Of a stretch of 64,000 bases of DNA, positions 50,654 to 59,206 are shown in pieces. Below the pieces are notes generated by a model. That model was given only the letters and a program-made list of their open reading frames with translations. It was not told where the DNA came from and did not search any database. A program made the translations under genes and the position numbers. Source of the stretch: SSSZ01 sp016790965 (GTDB lineage Bacteria > Pseudomonadota > Gammaproteobacteria > Burkholderiales > Rhodocyclaceae); assembly GCA_016790965.1 (NCBI GenBank), contig JAEUNZ010000027.1:110983-174982 (forward strand), in the 5' to 3' direction. Within the stretch, counting starts at the first letter, position 1, and every line of letters starts with the position of its first letter.

Positions 50654-51127
50654 ATGAAATTCATACTGTTGATTCTGGCCCTGTGGCTGGGGATGGGCGG
50701 TGCCCTGGCCCAGGAGGCCCGGCCGGCTTCCCGGGGGCAATCCCTCTACTTGCCGATCTATTCCCACCTGCTCTACGGCAACGTCGGGCGCAGCGGCACG
50801 CCGTCGCGGGTGTTGCTGTCGGCCCTGGTCAGTATTCGCAATACCGATTCCCGTCAGCCAATGAAAGTGGCGGCGGCACGCTACTACGACACCCAGGGAC
50901 GTTTCCTGCGGGACTACCTGGCGGCGCCTGCGGTGGTGCCACCCCTGGGTACCCTGGAACTCTTTGTCGAACTGCACGACGAATCGGGGGGGTCTGGGGC
51001 CAATTTTCTTGTCCGTTGGGAATCCGAAACGGCCATCAACCCGCCCCTGGTGGAGGGCCTGCACGCCAATATGGATTCCGGCAAGGCGGTGATCCTCACT
51101 ACCCGCGCGGTCCCTGTGCAGGAGTAG
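50654..51127 (+). CDS. DUF3124 exported protein
   Basis: 157 residues. Signal peptide MKFILLILALWLGMGGALAQ, then the DUF3124 outline: SLYLPIYSHLLYG, LLSALVSIRNTDSRQPMKVAAARYYDTQGRFLRDY, PLGTLELFVELHDESGGSGANFLVRWES and a conserved end near KAVILTTRA. Periplasmic, function unknown. The second of two in-frame ATGs (50654) is used because GGGAGACACC precedes it and because it opens the signal peptide. The next gene starts 3 bp after the stop. Confidence 0.8.
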   Translation: MKFILLILALWLGMGGALAQEARPASRGQSLYLPIYSHLLYGNVGRSGTPSRVLLSALVSIRNTDSRQPMKVAAARYYDTQGRFLRDYLAAPAVVPPLGTLELFVELHDESGGSGANFLVRWESETAINPPLVEGLHANMDSGKAVILTTRAVPVQE

Positions 51128-51130
51128 CCG

Positions 51131-52183
51131 GTGGCCGGCTTGCAGACCGCTTCGGCCCGCACCCACGCGAGCTACATCGTTCGCCTGTTGAATTACGCCC
51201 TGGTGGGCCTGGTGGCGGTCCATGTGCTGGGCACTGCGGGTTATCACTGGATGACCGAGGGCCGCTATTCCTGGTTCGACTGTTTCTACATGACCTTCAT
51301 CACCGTCGCCACCATCGGCTTCGGGGAGATCATCGACATGTCGAACAATCCCATGGCGCGGGGCTTTACCGTCGCGCTGGGCATCCTGGGGGCGGGCAAT
51401 CTGTCGATGCTTTTTTCCATCGTCACCGTGGCCCTGCTCGAAACCGACCTCAACGGCAATCTGCAAAGGAAACGCATGGACAAAGTCATCCGCAGCCTCA
51501 AGGGCCACTACCTCCTGTGCGGCTTCGGGCGGGTGGGCCGCAACGTCGCTGGCGAGCTGGAGGCGACCAACCGCCATTTCGTCGCCATCGACGAAGAGAT
51601 CAACCGCCTGCTGGAATACAAGGAGCGCTTCCCAGGGCTCCTCTACCTGCACGGCGATGCCAGCGACGATGAAATCCTGCTGCGCGCCAACCTGGAGCAC
51701 GCCCGGGGCGTCTTCGCCGTCACCGGCGACGATTCCCGCAATCTGATGATCGTGATCACGGCGAAGCAGCTCAAGCCCGAGGTCCGGGTCGTCGCCCGCT
51801 GCCAGGAAGTGCGCAATATCGAAAAGATGAGGAAGGCCGGCGCCGACGAAATCGTCTCCCCCAATTTCACCGGCGGCATGCGCATCGCCTCGGCCATGAT
51901 CCGGCCCCACGTGGTCTCCTTCCTGGACGAGATGCTGAAGTCGGAAAAAAACCTGCGGGTGGAGGAAATCCCCGTGCCCGCCGCCTTCATCCCCAAGCCC
52001 CTGGGGGATATCCGCCTGCGCAGCGCCGATTACGTCCTGATCGCCATCCGTGAGCGCAACGGCCAGTGGCACTTCAATCCGGACAAGGAGTACCTGATCA
52101 AGCCCGGCTACGTGCTCATCGCCATGGCCAGCCCCGCCGGCCGCATGGAACTGGAGGGCGCCCTGGCCGACCGGCTGGTGTAG
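51131..52183 (+). CDS. Potassium channel with RCK (TrkA-N/TrkA-C) domains
   Basis: 350 residues. Two membrane helices enclose a pore with the selectivity filter TIGFGE (in TFITVATIGFGEII). A cytosolic RCK domain follows with the NAD-type Rossmann motif LLCGFGRVGRNVAGEL and a TrkA-C part (RLRSADYVLIAIRERNGQWHFNP). This is the MthK/Kch-like two-helix channel type. Filter GFG instead of GYG is frequent in bacterial channels. GTG 51131 directly follows the DUF3124 stop. An export or K+ balance role fits the antiporters that follow. Confidence 0.87.
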   Translation: MAGLQTASARTHASYIVRLLNYALVGLVAVHVLGTAGYHWMTEGRYSWFDCFYMTFITVATIGFGEIIDMSNNPMARGFTVALGILGAGNLSMLFSIVTVALLETDLNGNLQRKRMDKVIRSLKGHYLLCGFGRVGRNVAGELEATNRHFVAIDEEINRLLEYKERFPGLLYLHGDASDDEILLRANLEHARGVFAVTGDDSRNLMIVITAKQLKPEVRVVARCQEVRNIEKMRKAGADEIVSPNFTGGMRIASAMIRPHVVSFLDEMLKSEKNLRVEEIPVPAAFIPKPLGDIRLRSADYVLIAIRERNGQWHFNPDKEYLIKPGYVLIAMASPAGRMELEGALADRLV

Positions 52184-52256
52184 GGGATTTCCACAAGGGA
52201 AGCCCCCGGGGCGCCGATGCTAGAATCGGCCGGTCATTTTCGCCCAGGACGTCCCC

Positions 52257-53588
52257 ATGCCCGCCCTTCGCCTTGCACTCTTCGTCGTTGCCAGCAGCCT
52301 TGCCCTGCCGGCGTTCGCGGCTGGAGGACCGGCCGTGGCGGGTATCCCTGTCGAATTCATCCTTTTCGCCCTGACGCTCCTGGGGGTGGCGCTGTTCCAT
52401 GGCCACACCCTCTATGTCGCCCTGACCGGGCTTGCCGCGATTTCCCTCTACAAGATCGCCTTCACCGGCTTCAAGACCGGTGCCGGCATCGCAGGCTTTC
52501 TCGGCCACCTGGGCCACGAATGGGTGGTGCTGGCCAACCTCTTCTGCCTCCTGATGGGCTTCGCCCTCCTCGCCCGGCACTTCGAAAAAAGCCATGTGCC
52601 GGTGATCCTGCCGCGCTTCCTGCCCGACGACTGGAAGGGCGCCTTCGTCCTCCTGGTCATGGTCTGGTTCATCTCCAGCTTCCTCGATAACATCGCCGCG
52701 GCCCTCATCGGCGGGGCCATGGCCCACCAGTTGTTCCGGGCCAAGGTCCATATCGGTTACCTGGCCGCCATCGTCGCCGCGTCCAACGCCGGCGGCGCCT
52801 GGTCCGTGGTGGGCGATACCACGACCACCATGATGTGGATCGCCGGGGTGAGCCCGGTGCAGGTCTTCGAGGCCATCATCGCGTCCACGGTGGCCCTGGT
52901 CATCACCGGGGTGGTGGCGGCCAAGCAGCAGCATGCCCATTCGCCCATCCTCAAGGGCAGCCACGCCCATACCCGCGTCGACTGGCTGCGGGTGGGCATC
53001 GTCGGCCTGATCCTGGTCTTCGCCATCGCCACCAACGTCGTGATCAACCTCCATTTCAACCAGCTGGCGGACCACTTTCCTTTCATCGGCGTCGCCGTCT
53101 GGGTGGCGATCCTGATCACCGTCGCCCTGCGCCGGCCCGATTGGGAGGTCATGCCTGAAACCGCCCTGGGAACGATCTTCCTGCTCTCCCTGGTGCTCTG
53201 CGCCTCAATGATGCCGGTGGAGGAACTGCCTCCCGCATCCCTCCTCTCCGCTTTCAGCCTCGGCTTCGTCTCCGCCGTGTTCGACAACATTCCCCTCACG
53301 GCGCTGGCCTTGAAGCAGGGGGGCTACGACTGGGGTTTCCTCGCCTACGCGGTGGGCTTCGGCGGCTCGATGATCTGGTTCGGTTCTTCCGCCGGCGTCG
53401 CCCTGTCCAACATGTATCCCGAAGCCAAGTCGGTGGGGCTCTGGTTGCGCCACGGCTGGCACGTGGCCCTGGCCTACGTGGTCGGCTTTGCCGTCATGGC
53501 CGCCCTGCTGGGCTGGCACCCCGAACTTCCCCATCGCCAGCAGGAAGCCGTCCCGCCCTCGACGGCCGCCGCTGCCACGGCCCCCTGA
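52257..53588 (+). CDS. Ion-transporter-superfamily permease (CitT/NhaD-like)
   Basis: 443 residues with about eleven membrane helices and an apparent N-terminal signal-like segment (ALRLALFVVASSLALPAFA). ANLFCLLMGFALLARHFEKSHVP, FLDNIAAALIGGAMAHQLF, ASNAGGAWSVVGDTTTTMMWIAG and VFDNIPLTALAL are the paired re-entrant motifs of the ion transporter superfamily that includes NhaD antiporters and citrate carriers. The two xDNI motifs and GD/T-rich loops resemble NhaD Na+/H+ antiporters more than citrate permeases; substrate not proven. A His-rich cytosolic loop (KQQHAHSPILKGSHAHTR) is notable. It lies between the K+ channel and a CPA2 antiporter. Confidence 0.75.
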   Translation: MPALRLALFVVASSLALPAFAAGGPAVAGIPVEFILFALTLLGVALFHGHTLYVALTGLAAISLYKIAFTGFKTGAGIAGFLGHLGHEWVVLANLFCLLMGFALLARHFEKSHVPVILPRFLPDDWKGAFVLLVMVWFISSFLDNIAAALIGGAMAHQLFRAKVHIGYLAAIVAASNAGGAWSVVGDTTTTMMWIAGVSPVQVFEAIIASTVALVITGVVAAKQQHAHSPILKGSHAHTRVDWLRVGIVGLILVFAIATNVVINLHFNQLADHFPFIGVAVWVAILITVALRRPDWEVMPETALGTIFLLSLVLCASMMPVEELPPASLLSAFSLGFVSAVFDNIPLTALALKQGGYDWGFLAYAVGFGGSMIWFGSSAGVALSNMYPEAKSVGLWLRHGWHVALAYVVGFAVMAALLGWHPELPHRQQEAVPPSTAAAATAP

Positions 53589-53590
53589 AC

Positions 53591-54976
53591 ATGACTCGCC
53601 CGGGGTACGCCAGCCCCCGCGTCGCAGGCCTCCGCCGCGCCCTCATCGCGGGGGGCATCCTGGCGGCCGCCGCGCCGGCCTTCGCCGCCGGTTCCGGCGT
53701 GGTGGGCGAAAACCTGCTCTGGCTCGCCCTCATCCTCATGGCGGCCCGCCTGTTCGCACCCCTGGCGCAGCGCCTGGGCTTTCCCGCCGTCCTGGGGGAA
53801 TTGCTGCTGGGGGTGGTGCTGGGCAATCTTTCCCTGATCGGCATCAGCTATTTCGGGGCGGTGGCCAAGGATCCCATCATCGCCTTCATGGCCGAACTGG
53901 GGGTCATCGTCCTGCTCTTGCAGATCGGCCTGGAGACCCGCCTCGGCGATCTGGTCAAGGTGGGGGGCAAGGCTGCCCTGGTGGGCAGCGTCGGCATCGC
54001 CCTGCCTTTCCTGCTGGGGGCCTGGGGGGTGGGGCCGCTCCTGCTGCCGGGCCTGTCGGATAACGCCTATCTCTTCCTCGGCGCCACCCTGGCGGCGACT
54101 TCGGTGGGCATCACCGGCCGCGTCTTCCGTGACCTGGGGCGCCTGGGTATGGCCGAGGCGCGCATCGTCCTGGGGGCGGCGGTAATCGACGACGTGCTTG
54201 GTCTGGTCATCCTGGCCGTGGTCTCCAGCCTCGTCCAGGCGGGGACGGTGAGTTTCGGCGAGGTGGCCTGGATCATCGCCGAGGCGGTGCTCTTCCTGGG
54301 CGGTTCCATCGCCGTCGGCCGCGCCATCGCGCCCCATTCTTCCCGCTGGCTGGCCCGGCTGGACAGCGGGCATTCCATGCTCTTCGCCCAGGTGCTGGCC
54401 ACCGGGCTCTTGCTGGCCTGGCTGGCCCACGCCATCGGCCTCGCCCCCATCATCGGCGCCTTCGCCGCCGGCCTGCTCTTCGAGCCGATCTTCCTCAAGG
54501 AATTCGAGACTCCCAAGGTGGTGCAGGACATCGAGCCCCTGCTGCCGGCCGAAAACCGGGACGGCCTGAGCGAAAAGATCCGGGCGGTGCTGGGCAAGCA
54601 CACCCGCCACCAGCACGAGCACATGATCGAACCCATCGGCTATTTCTTCGTGCCGGTCTTTTTCGTCCTCACCGGCATGCAGGTGGATCTGAAAACCCTG
54701 GCCGACCCGCAACTGGTGCTCGTCGCCCTGGGCATCACCGCCGCCGCCGTGGCGGGCAAGATCGCCGCCGGCTTCGCGGCCGGGAAGGGGCATAACCCCT
54801 GGGTGGTGGGCTGGGGCATGGTGCCCCGGGGCGAGGTGGGCCTCATTTTCGCCATGGTGGGCAAACAGCTCGGGGTGATGAGCGAGGCGATGTTCTCGGT
54901 CATCGTCATCATGGTCATCCTCACCACCCTGGTGACGCCGCCGGTGCTGACCGCCCTGCTGCGGGACAAGCCATGA
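53591..54976 (+). CDS. CPA2-family cation:proton antiporter
   Basis: 461 residues, signal-like start (RRALIAGGILAAAAPAFA), then about twelve helices. Family motifs: GFPAVLGELLLGVVLGN, ELGVIVLLLQIGLE, ATSVGITGRVF and the ion-site GAAVIDDVLGLVIL (Asp-Asp). VFFVLTGMQVDLKTL and MVPRGEVGLIFAMVG follow, as in KefB/GerN-type proteins without a KTN domain. A hydrophilic insertion with HTRHQHEHMIEP lies near residue 340. It starts 2 bp after the upstream permease, so both are one operon with the K+ channel and DUF3124. Confidence 0.87.
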   Translation: MTRPGYASPRVAGLRRALIAGGILAAAAPAFAAGSGVVGENLLWLALILMAARLFAPLAQRLGFPAVLGELLLGVVLGNLSLIGISYFGAVAKDPIIAFMAELGVIVLLLQIGLETRLGDLVKVGGKAALVGSVGIALPFLLGAWGVGPLLLPGLSDNAYLFLGATLAATSVGITGRVFRDLGRLGMAEARIVLGAAVIDDVLGLVILAVVSSLVQAGTVSFGEVAWIIAEAVLFLGGSIAVGRAIAPHSSRWLARLDSGHSMLFAQVLATGLLLAWLAHAIGLAPIIGAFAAGLLFEPIFLKEFETPKVVQDIEPLLPAENRDGLSEKIRAVLGKHTRHQHEHMIEPIGYFFVPVFFVLTGMQVDLKTLADPQLVLVALGITAAAVAGKIAAGFAAGKGHNPWVVGWGMVPRGEVGLIFAMVGKQLGVMSEAMFSVIVIMVILTTLVTPPVLTALLRDKP

Positions 54977-55091
54977 TCCCAGAAACCTCAGTTGACCGCT
55001 TTCCCACGCCCGGAATGCTTTGTACCCTGGAGCTCTGCGCGACGCCGAAGCGCCCACCTCCCGGGTGGCATCGCTACGAATCCGCTGGCGC

Positions 55092-55214
55092 AGCCGGGCG
55101 GGCGCCTGGCTTTGTCGCTCCTCCTTGCAGGGTTGAGCCTGCCGCGTCGTCGCTTCGCGCCAGACACCCGCCCGAGCGCACCAACGGACTCGTCCAACCG
55201 AGGTTTCTAGGATG
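55092..55214. repeat. Family C repeat, copy 1, running into the MFS start codon
   Basis: Begins with a hairpin AGCCGGGCG / CGCCTGGCT (55092-55111), then CTTTGTCGCTCCTCCTTGCA, a small hairpin around TGAGCCTGCC and the block GACACCCGCCCGA, ending CCAACCGAGGTTTCTAGGATG. About 90% identical to 62244-62379 by eye over the last 105 bp. The GAGG close to the end can serve as Shine-Dalgarno. The rest of the 235 bp between the antiporter and MFS genes has no gene. Confidence 0.8.
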
Positions 55215-56483
55215 AGCGATCTCCACGCCCGCCGCTGGGCCGTGCTGGCGGTGGTCTGCGCCGCCTACGTGCTGTCCTTCTTTCAGCGCTTCGCCCCGGC
55301 TGGGGTGGCCCCCGATCTGGCGGCCGCCTTCCACACCACGGCGGCTTCCATGGGGGTGCTGGCGGCGACCTATTTCTACGTCTATACGCTGATGCAGATT
55401 CCCACCGGCATCCTGGTCGATACCCTGGGGCCGCGCCGCATCCTGCTTCTGGGGGGCATCGTGGGCGGAGTGGGCAGCGGGGTCTTCGCCCTGGCGCCCA
55501 CGCTGGAAATGGCCCTGGTGGGCCGTACCCTGGTGGGCCTGGGGGTGTCGGTGACCTTCATCGCCCTCTTGAAGATCATCGCCCTGACCTTCGAGGAAAA
55601 CCGCTTTGCCACCGTGGTGGGGGCGGCGCTCCTGGTGGGCAATCTGGGGTCGGTGCTGGCCGGGGCGCCTCTTTCCGCCCTGGCCCAGGCCACCGGCTGG
55701 CGCAGCGTCTTCGTGGGCGTGGGGGGGATCTCCCTCGTCCTCGGGGCGGCCTGCTGGTTCCTGGTCCGCGACCCGGCGCCCGCCGCCGGCCAGGGACGGC
55801 CCCGCTTCGATCGCACGGCGGTCCTGGGTTCCCTGATGGCGGTGCTCAGGAATCGGGACACCTGGCCCGCGGCCCTCGTGCTGACCGGCGTCTGCGGCAG
55901 TTTCTTCACCTTCGGCGGCCTCTGGGCCATGCCCTACCTCACCCAGGTGCACGGCCTCTCCCGGGCCGAAGCTTCGACCCACCTGTCGCTCTATTTCGCC
56001 AGCTTCGCCGTGGGGGCCTTCTTCATCGGCAGCCTTTCGGACCGCCTGGGCAAGCGCAAGCCGGTGACCCTCGTCACTACCCATCTGCACGGCCTCACCT
56101 GGCTGGTCTGGCTGGCCAATGTGCCCCTGCCCCTGTGGGCGAGCTACGGTCTCTTCGTCGTCATGGGGCTGACCACGGCAAGCTTCACTCTCATCTGGGC
56201 CTGCGCCAAGGAGGTCAATCCGCCCCTGCTTTCCGGTATGTCGACCGCCGTGGCCAATATGGGTGGCTTTCTCGCCGCTGCCCTCCTGCAGCCCGGGGTG
56301 GGCGTGGTGATGGATTGGCAATGGCAGGGCACTCTGGTGGACGGGGTGCGCCACTACACCCCGGAAAGCTTCCGCTGGGGCCTCCTCCTGGTGGCGGCCA
56401 GCGCCTGGATCGGGGCGGCCTGCGCCTGGCGCATCCGGGAGACCCATTGCCGCAACATCTGGGTGGGCGACCGGCCGGGTTAA
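55212..56483 (+). CDS. MFS transporter
   Basis: 423 residues, twelve helices in two halves. The MFS loop 2-3 motif appears as GILVDTLGPRRILLLGG and again in the second half as GSLSDRLGKRKPVTLVTT; FFQRFAPAGVAPDLAAAF at the start and STAVANMGGFLAAALLQPGVG near the end are typical of the NarK/ACS-like sugar-acid or organic acid permeases. Substrate unknown; the neighbouring hydroxyacid dehydrogenases would fit an organic acid. ATG 55212 is directly behind a family C repeat that provides the leader. Confidence 0.8.
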   Translation: MSDLHARRWAVLAVVCAAYVLSFFQRFAPAGVAPDLAAAFHTTAASMGVLAATYFYVYTLMQIPTGILVDTLGPRRILLLGGIVGGVGSGVFALAPTLEMALVGRTLVGLGVSVTFIALLKIIALTFEENRFATVVGAALLVGNLGSVLAGAPLSALAQATGWRSVFVGVGGISLVLGAACWFLVRDPAPAAGQGRPRFDRTAVLGSLMAVLRNRDTWPAALVLTGVCGSFFTFGGLWAMPYLTQVHGLSRAEASTHLSLYFASFAVGAFFIGSLSDRLGKRKPVTLVTTHLHGLTWLVWLANVPLPLWASYGLFVVMGLTTASFTLIWACAKEVNPPLLSGMSTAVANMGGFLAAALLQPGVGVVMDWQWQGTLVDGVRHYTPESFRWGLLLVAASAWIGAACAWRIRETHCRNIWVGDRPG

Positions 56484-56513
56484 ACTGCGGCTTTGCTTGT
56501 CGCGGAGCGGCTC

Positions 56514-57392
56514 ATGCGTATCGGATTCATCGGTCTGGGCATCATGGGGCGACCCATGGCCCTCAATCTTCTCAAGGCCGGCCATGCTGTCACGGTCTGG
56601 GCGCGCCGTCCGGAATCGCGCCAGCCGCTCCTGCTGGCGGGCGCCGCCGAAGCCGGCAGCCCGGCGGAGGTCGCCCGGGACAGCGAAGTGCTCATTTCCA
56701 TGGTCGCCGATGCCCCCGACGTGGCCGAAGTCATGCTGGGTGAAGCCGGCGTCGCCCGGGGCGCCTCCTCCGGGCTGGTGGCTGTGGACATGAGCACCAT
56801 CGCCCCGGCGGCGGCCCGGGACATCGGCCTGGGTCTGGCGGCGGCGGGGATCGATTTCCTCGACGCGCCGGTCTCCGGGGGCGAAGTGGGGGCTATCGCC
56901 GGCACCCTCTCCATCATGGTCGGCGGTTCCGCCCGGGGTTTCGCCACCGCCCAGCCTGCCTTCGCCGCTATGGGTAAGAACATCGTCCATGTGGGCGGCA
57001 GCGGTGCCGGCCAAGTGGCCAAGGCGGCCAATCAGATCGTCACTGGCATGGGCGTCCTGGCGGTGGCGGAAGCCCTGGCCTTCGCCGCCAAGAACGGCGT
57101 GGACGGCGCCCGGGTGCGGGAGGCGCTCCTGGGTGGCTTCGCGTATTCCAAGATTCTCGAAAACCACGGTCAGCGCATGCTTGACCGCAATTTCAAGCCC
57201 GGCTTCAAGAGCTGGATGCACGAAAAGGATCTCAATATCGTCATGCAGACCGCCCACCAGTTGGGTCTCTGCCTACCCGGCGCGGCGGCCACCGCCCAGA
57301 TGTTCAACGCCATGGTCGGCTCCGGCCTCGGGGAGGAGGACTCCATCGCCGTGCTGAAGCTCCTCGAACGGCTTTCGGGTCAGGAGGCATGA
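56514..57392 (+). CDS. Beta-hydroxyacid dehydrogenase 1 (GarR/GlxR-like)
   Basis: 292 residues. MRIGFIGLGIMGRPMALNLLKAGH (NAD(P) binding), FLDAPVSGGEVGAIAGTLSIMVGG (substrate-binding DAPVSGG), GSGAGQVAKAANQIVTG (catalytic Lys in the following helix region) and HEKDLNIVM define the tartronate semialdehyde reductase / 3-hydroxyisobutyrate dehydrogenase family. GarR-type activity (2-hydroxy-3-oxopropionate to glycerate) is likely because of close similarity in these motifs. GGAG is 6 bp before ATG 56514. Its stop overlaps the start of the second paralogue by 4 bp. Confidence 0.85.
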   Translation: MRIGFIGLGIMGRPMALNLLKAGHAVTVWARRPESRQPLLLAGAAEAGSPAEVARDSEVLISMVADAPDVAEVMLGEAGVARGASSGLVAVDMSTIAPAAARDIGLGLAAAGIDFLDAPVSGGEVGAIAGTLSIMVGGSARGFATAQPAFAAMGKNIVHVGGSGAGQVAKAANQIVTGMGVLAVAEALAFAAKNGVDGARVREALLGGFAYSKILENHGQRMLDRNFKPGFKSWMHEKDLNIVMQTAHQLGLCLPGAAATAQMFNAMVGSGLGEEDSIAVLKLLERLSGQEA

Positions 57393-58258
57393 AGGTCGGC
57401 TTCATCGGCCTGGGGGTGATGGGCGCCCCCATGGCCGGGCATCTGCTGCGGGCCGGGCACGGTCTGGCCCTGTGGGCTCGCCGGCCGGAAACCGCAGCGG
57501 ACCTGGTGGCGGCTGGCGCCGCACTCTGCTCCACCCCGGCGGAACTGGGCCGGTGCTCCCAGGTGGTTTTTACCATGGTCACCGCCGGGCCCGACGTGGA
57601 AGGCCTGGTTCTCGGCCCCCAGGGACTGGAGGCCGGCTTGGCGCCGGGAGCGGTGCTGGTGGATTGTTCGACCATCGCCCCCGACACCGCACGCCGCTTG
57701 GCCGAAAGGCTGGCGGGGCGGGGGGTGGCCTTTCTAGACGCGCCGGTGTCCGGCGGCGTGCAGGGGGCCATCGACGCCAGCCTGGCCATCATGGCCGGCG
57801 GCGATGCCAAGGCCCTGGAGCGGGTGAGGCCCCTGCTCGAATGCCTGGGCAAGCGCATCGTCCATGTGGGTCCAAGCGGTGCCGGCCAGGTGGCCAAGGT
57901 GTGCAACCAGGTCATCATGGTCGCCGCCATCCAAGCGGCTGCCGAAGCCCTGCATCTGGCCAGCGCCGCGGGCGCCGATCCCGCTCGGGTGCGCCAGGCC
58001 CTGGCCGGTGGTTCGGCGGGCAGCCGGGTGCTCGAGGTGATGGGCGAGCGCATGGTGCGGCGGGATTTCGACGCCGGCATCGAGGCGCGCCTGCACCACA
58101 AGGATTTCGGCATCGCCCTGGAGGCCGCCCGCCTGGCCGGCGTGCCCATGCCCCTGGCGGCCTCCGTGGGGCAGCAGTTGAACGCCCTCATGGCGCAGGG
58201 TTGGGGCCGCGACGATACCGCCTCGCTCCTGAAGGTGTTGGAATGCGGTCGGGCTTGA
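57389..58258 (+). CDS. Beta-hydroxyacid dehydrogenase 2
   Basis: 289 residues, tandem paralogue of the preceding gene: MKVGFIGLGVMGAPMAGHLLRAGH, FLDAPVSGGVQGAIDASLAIMAGG, GPSGAGQVAKVCNQVIM and HHKDFGIALEAARLAGVPMPL. Motifs are conserved, so it is probably active, but the substrate may differ (3-hydroxyisobutyrate, tartronate or succinic semialdehyde). The arrangement ATGA with gene 1 points to a single transcript. Its 3' end overlaps the LEA lipoprotein gene by 16 bp. Confidence 0.83.
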   Translation: MKVGFIGLGVMGAPMAGHLLRAGHGLALWARRPETAADLVAAGAALCSTPAELGRCSQVVFTMVTAGPDVEGLVLGPQGLEAGLAPGAVLVDCSTIAPDTARRLAERLAGRGVAFLDAPVSGGVQGAIDASLAIMAGGDAKALERVRPLLECLGKRIVHVGPSGAGQVAKVCNQVIMVAAIQAAAEALHLASAAGADPARVRQALAGGSAGSRVLEVMGERMVRRDFDAGIEARLHHKDFGIALEAARLAGVPMPLAASVGQQLNALMAQGWGRDDTASLLKVLECGRA

Positions 58259-58755
58259 GGCATCTCGTCCTGGCTGCAACCGTCCTGCTGACGGCCTGCG
58301 TCTCCCTGCCCAAGGCGCCCGCGGTGGCGTGGACCGGCATCAGCCTGGACGCCATCGGCCTGCGCGAACAGCGTTTCACCCTGAAACTCAAGGTCAGTAA
58401 TCCCAACGACACGGACCTTCCCCTGGAACGGCTGGAGTTTGACGTGGAGGTCGCCGGCCTGCCCCTGGCCCACGCGGTCAGCGACAAGCCGGTGACGCTG
58501 GTGGCCCGAGGCGAGACCACCGTGGAAGTCAAGGCCAGCGGCAACGTGGCCGACTTTCTCCGCCGCCTGGGTTCGCTGCGTGGCGATGCCGGCAGTTTCG
58601 ACTACCGCATGAAAGGCGACGCCGTGATCACCGGCTACGGCCGCCTTCCCTTCGACCGGAAGGGCAAGGTATTCCTGCACCAGATGCTGCGCGGAAAGTC
58701 CGGCGACGGAAAACCGGACAGCGGCGAGGGCCGGCCCCTGCCGGGGGCGATTTGA
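58243..58755 (+). CDS. LEA type 2 family lipoprotein
   Basis: 170 residues. The N-terminal RHLVLAATVLLTACVSLPK is a lipoprotein signal (lipobox LTAC, Cys about residue 19). The rest, with VAWTGISLDAIGLREQRFTLKLKVSNPNDTDLPLERLEFDVEVAGLPLA and VARGETTVEVKASGNVADFL, is the beta-sandwich of the LEA14/water-stress family. Probably anchored to the outer or inner membrane; role unknown, stress related by analogy. AAGGTG precedes ATG 58243, which lies inside the end of the dehydrogenase gene. Confidence 0.8.
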   Translation: MRSGLRHLVLAATVLLTACVSLPKAPAVAWTGISLDAIGLREQRFTLKLKVSNPNDTDLPLERLEFDVEVAGLPLAHAVSDKPVTLVARGETTVEVKASGNVADFLRRLGSLRGDAGSFDYRMKGDAVITGYGRLPFDRKGKVFLHQMLRGKSGDGKPDSGEGRPLPGAI

Positions 58756-58808
58756 GCCCCGAAGGGTGCTTCTCGCGGATTCGCCTTGCCGCCGGGTAAG
58801 GCGAATCC

Positions 58809-59204
58809 CTACGCCCAGTTTTCCAGACGCAGCGTGGCGACCCGGGAAAATTCGCGGGTGTTGTTGGTGACGAGAGTGATGTCGAGGGCCAGGGAGTGGG
58901 CCGCGATCTGCGTGTCGAGGGGACCGATGGCGGTTCCGGCGGCTCCCAGTCGCTGCCGCAGTTCACCGTAGCGCTCGGCGGCGGCGAGATCGAAGTCGGC
59001 GATCTCGAGCGGTTCGAGAAAGCGGCGCAAGGCGTCCAGATTGCGTTCGGACCCGCTTTTCCTTACCCCGAAGTGAAGCTCGGCTGCAGTGATGCTGGAA
59101 ATGCCGATCCCCGCTGCCTCATGGGCGCGCAGAGCGGCGATGACCGACGGGGGCCGTTGCTTGATGGCGTAGATACAGATATTGGTATCCAGCATGTAAC
59201 GCAT
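58809..59204 (-). CDS. vapC: VapC family PIN-domain toxin
   Basis: 131 residues. PIN ribonuclease with the acidic residues in place: MLDTNICIYAIK (first Asp), SSITAAELHFGVRKS (Glu), IGPLDTQIAAHSLALDITLVTNN (Asp) and the ending FSRVATLRLENW. VapC toxins cut tRNA or rRNA when not bound by VapB. The gene begins 2 bp after the vapB stop on the same strand. The pair stands behind the salvage genes mtnA and aldolase on the minus strand. Confidence 0.92.
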   Translation of the reverse strand: MRYMLDTNICIYAIKQRPPSVIAALRAHEAAGIGISSITAAELHFGVRKSGSERNLDALRRFLEPLEIADFDLAAAERYGELRQRLGAAGTAIGPLDTQIAAHSLALDITLVTNNTREFSRVATLRLENWA

Positions 59205-59206
59205 GC

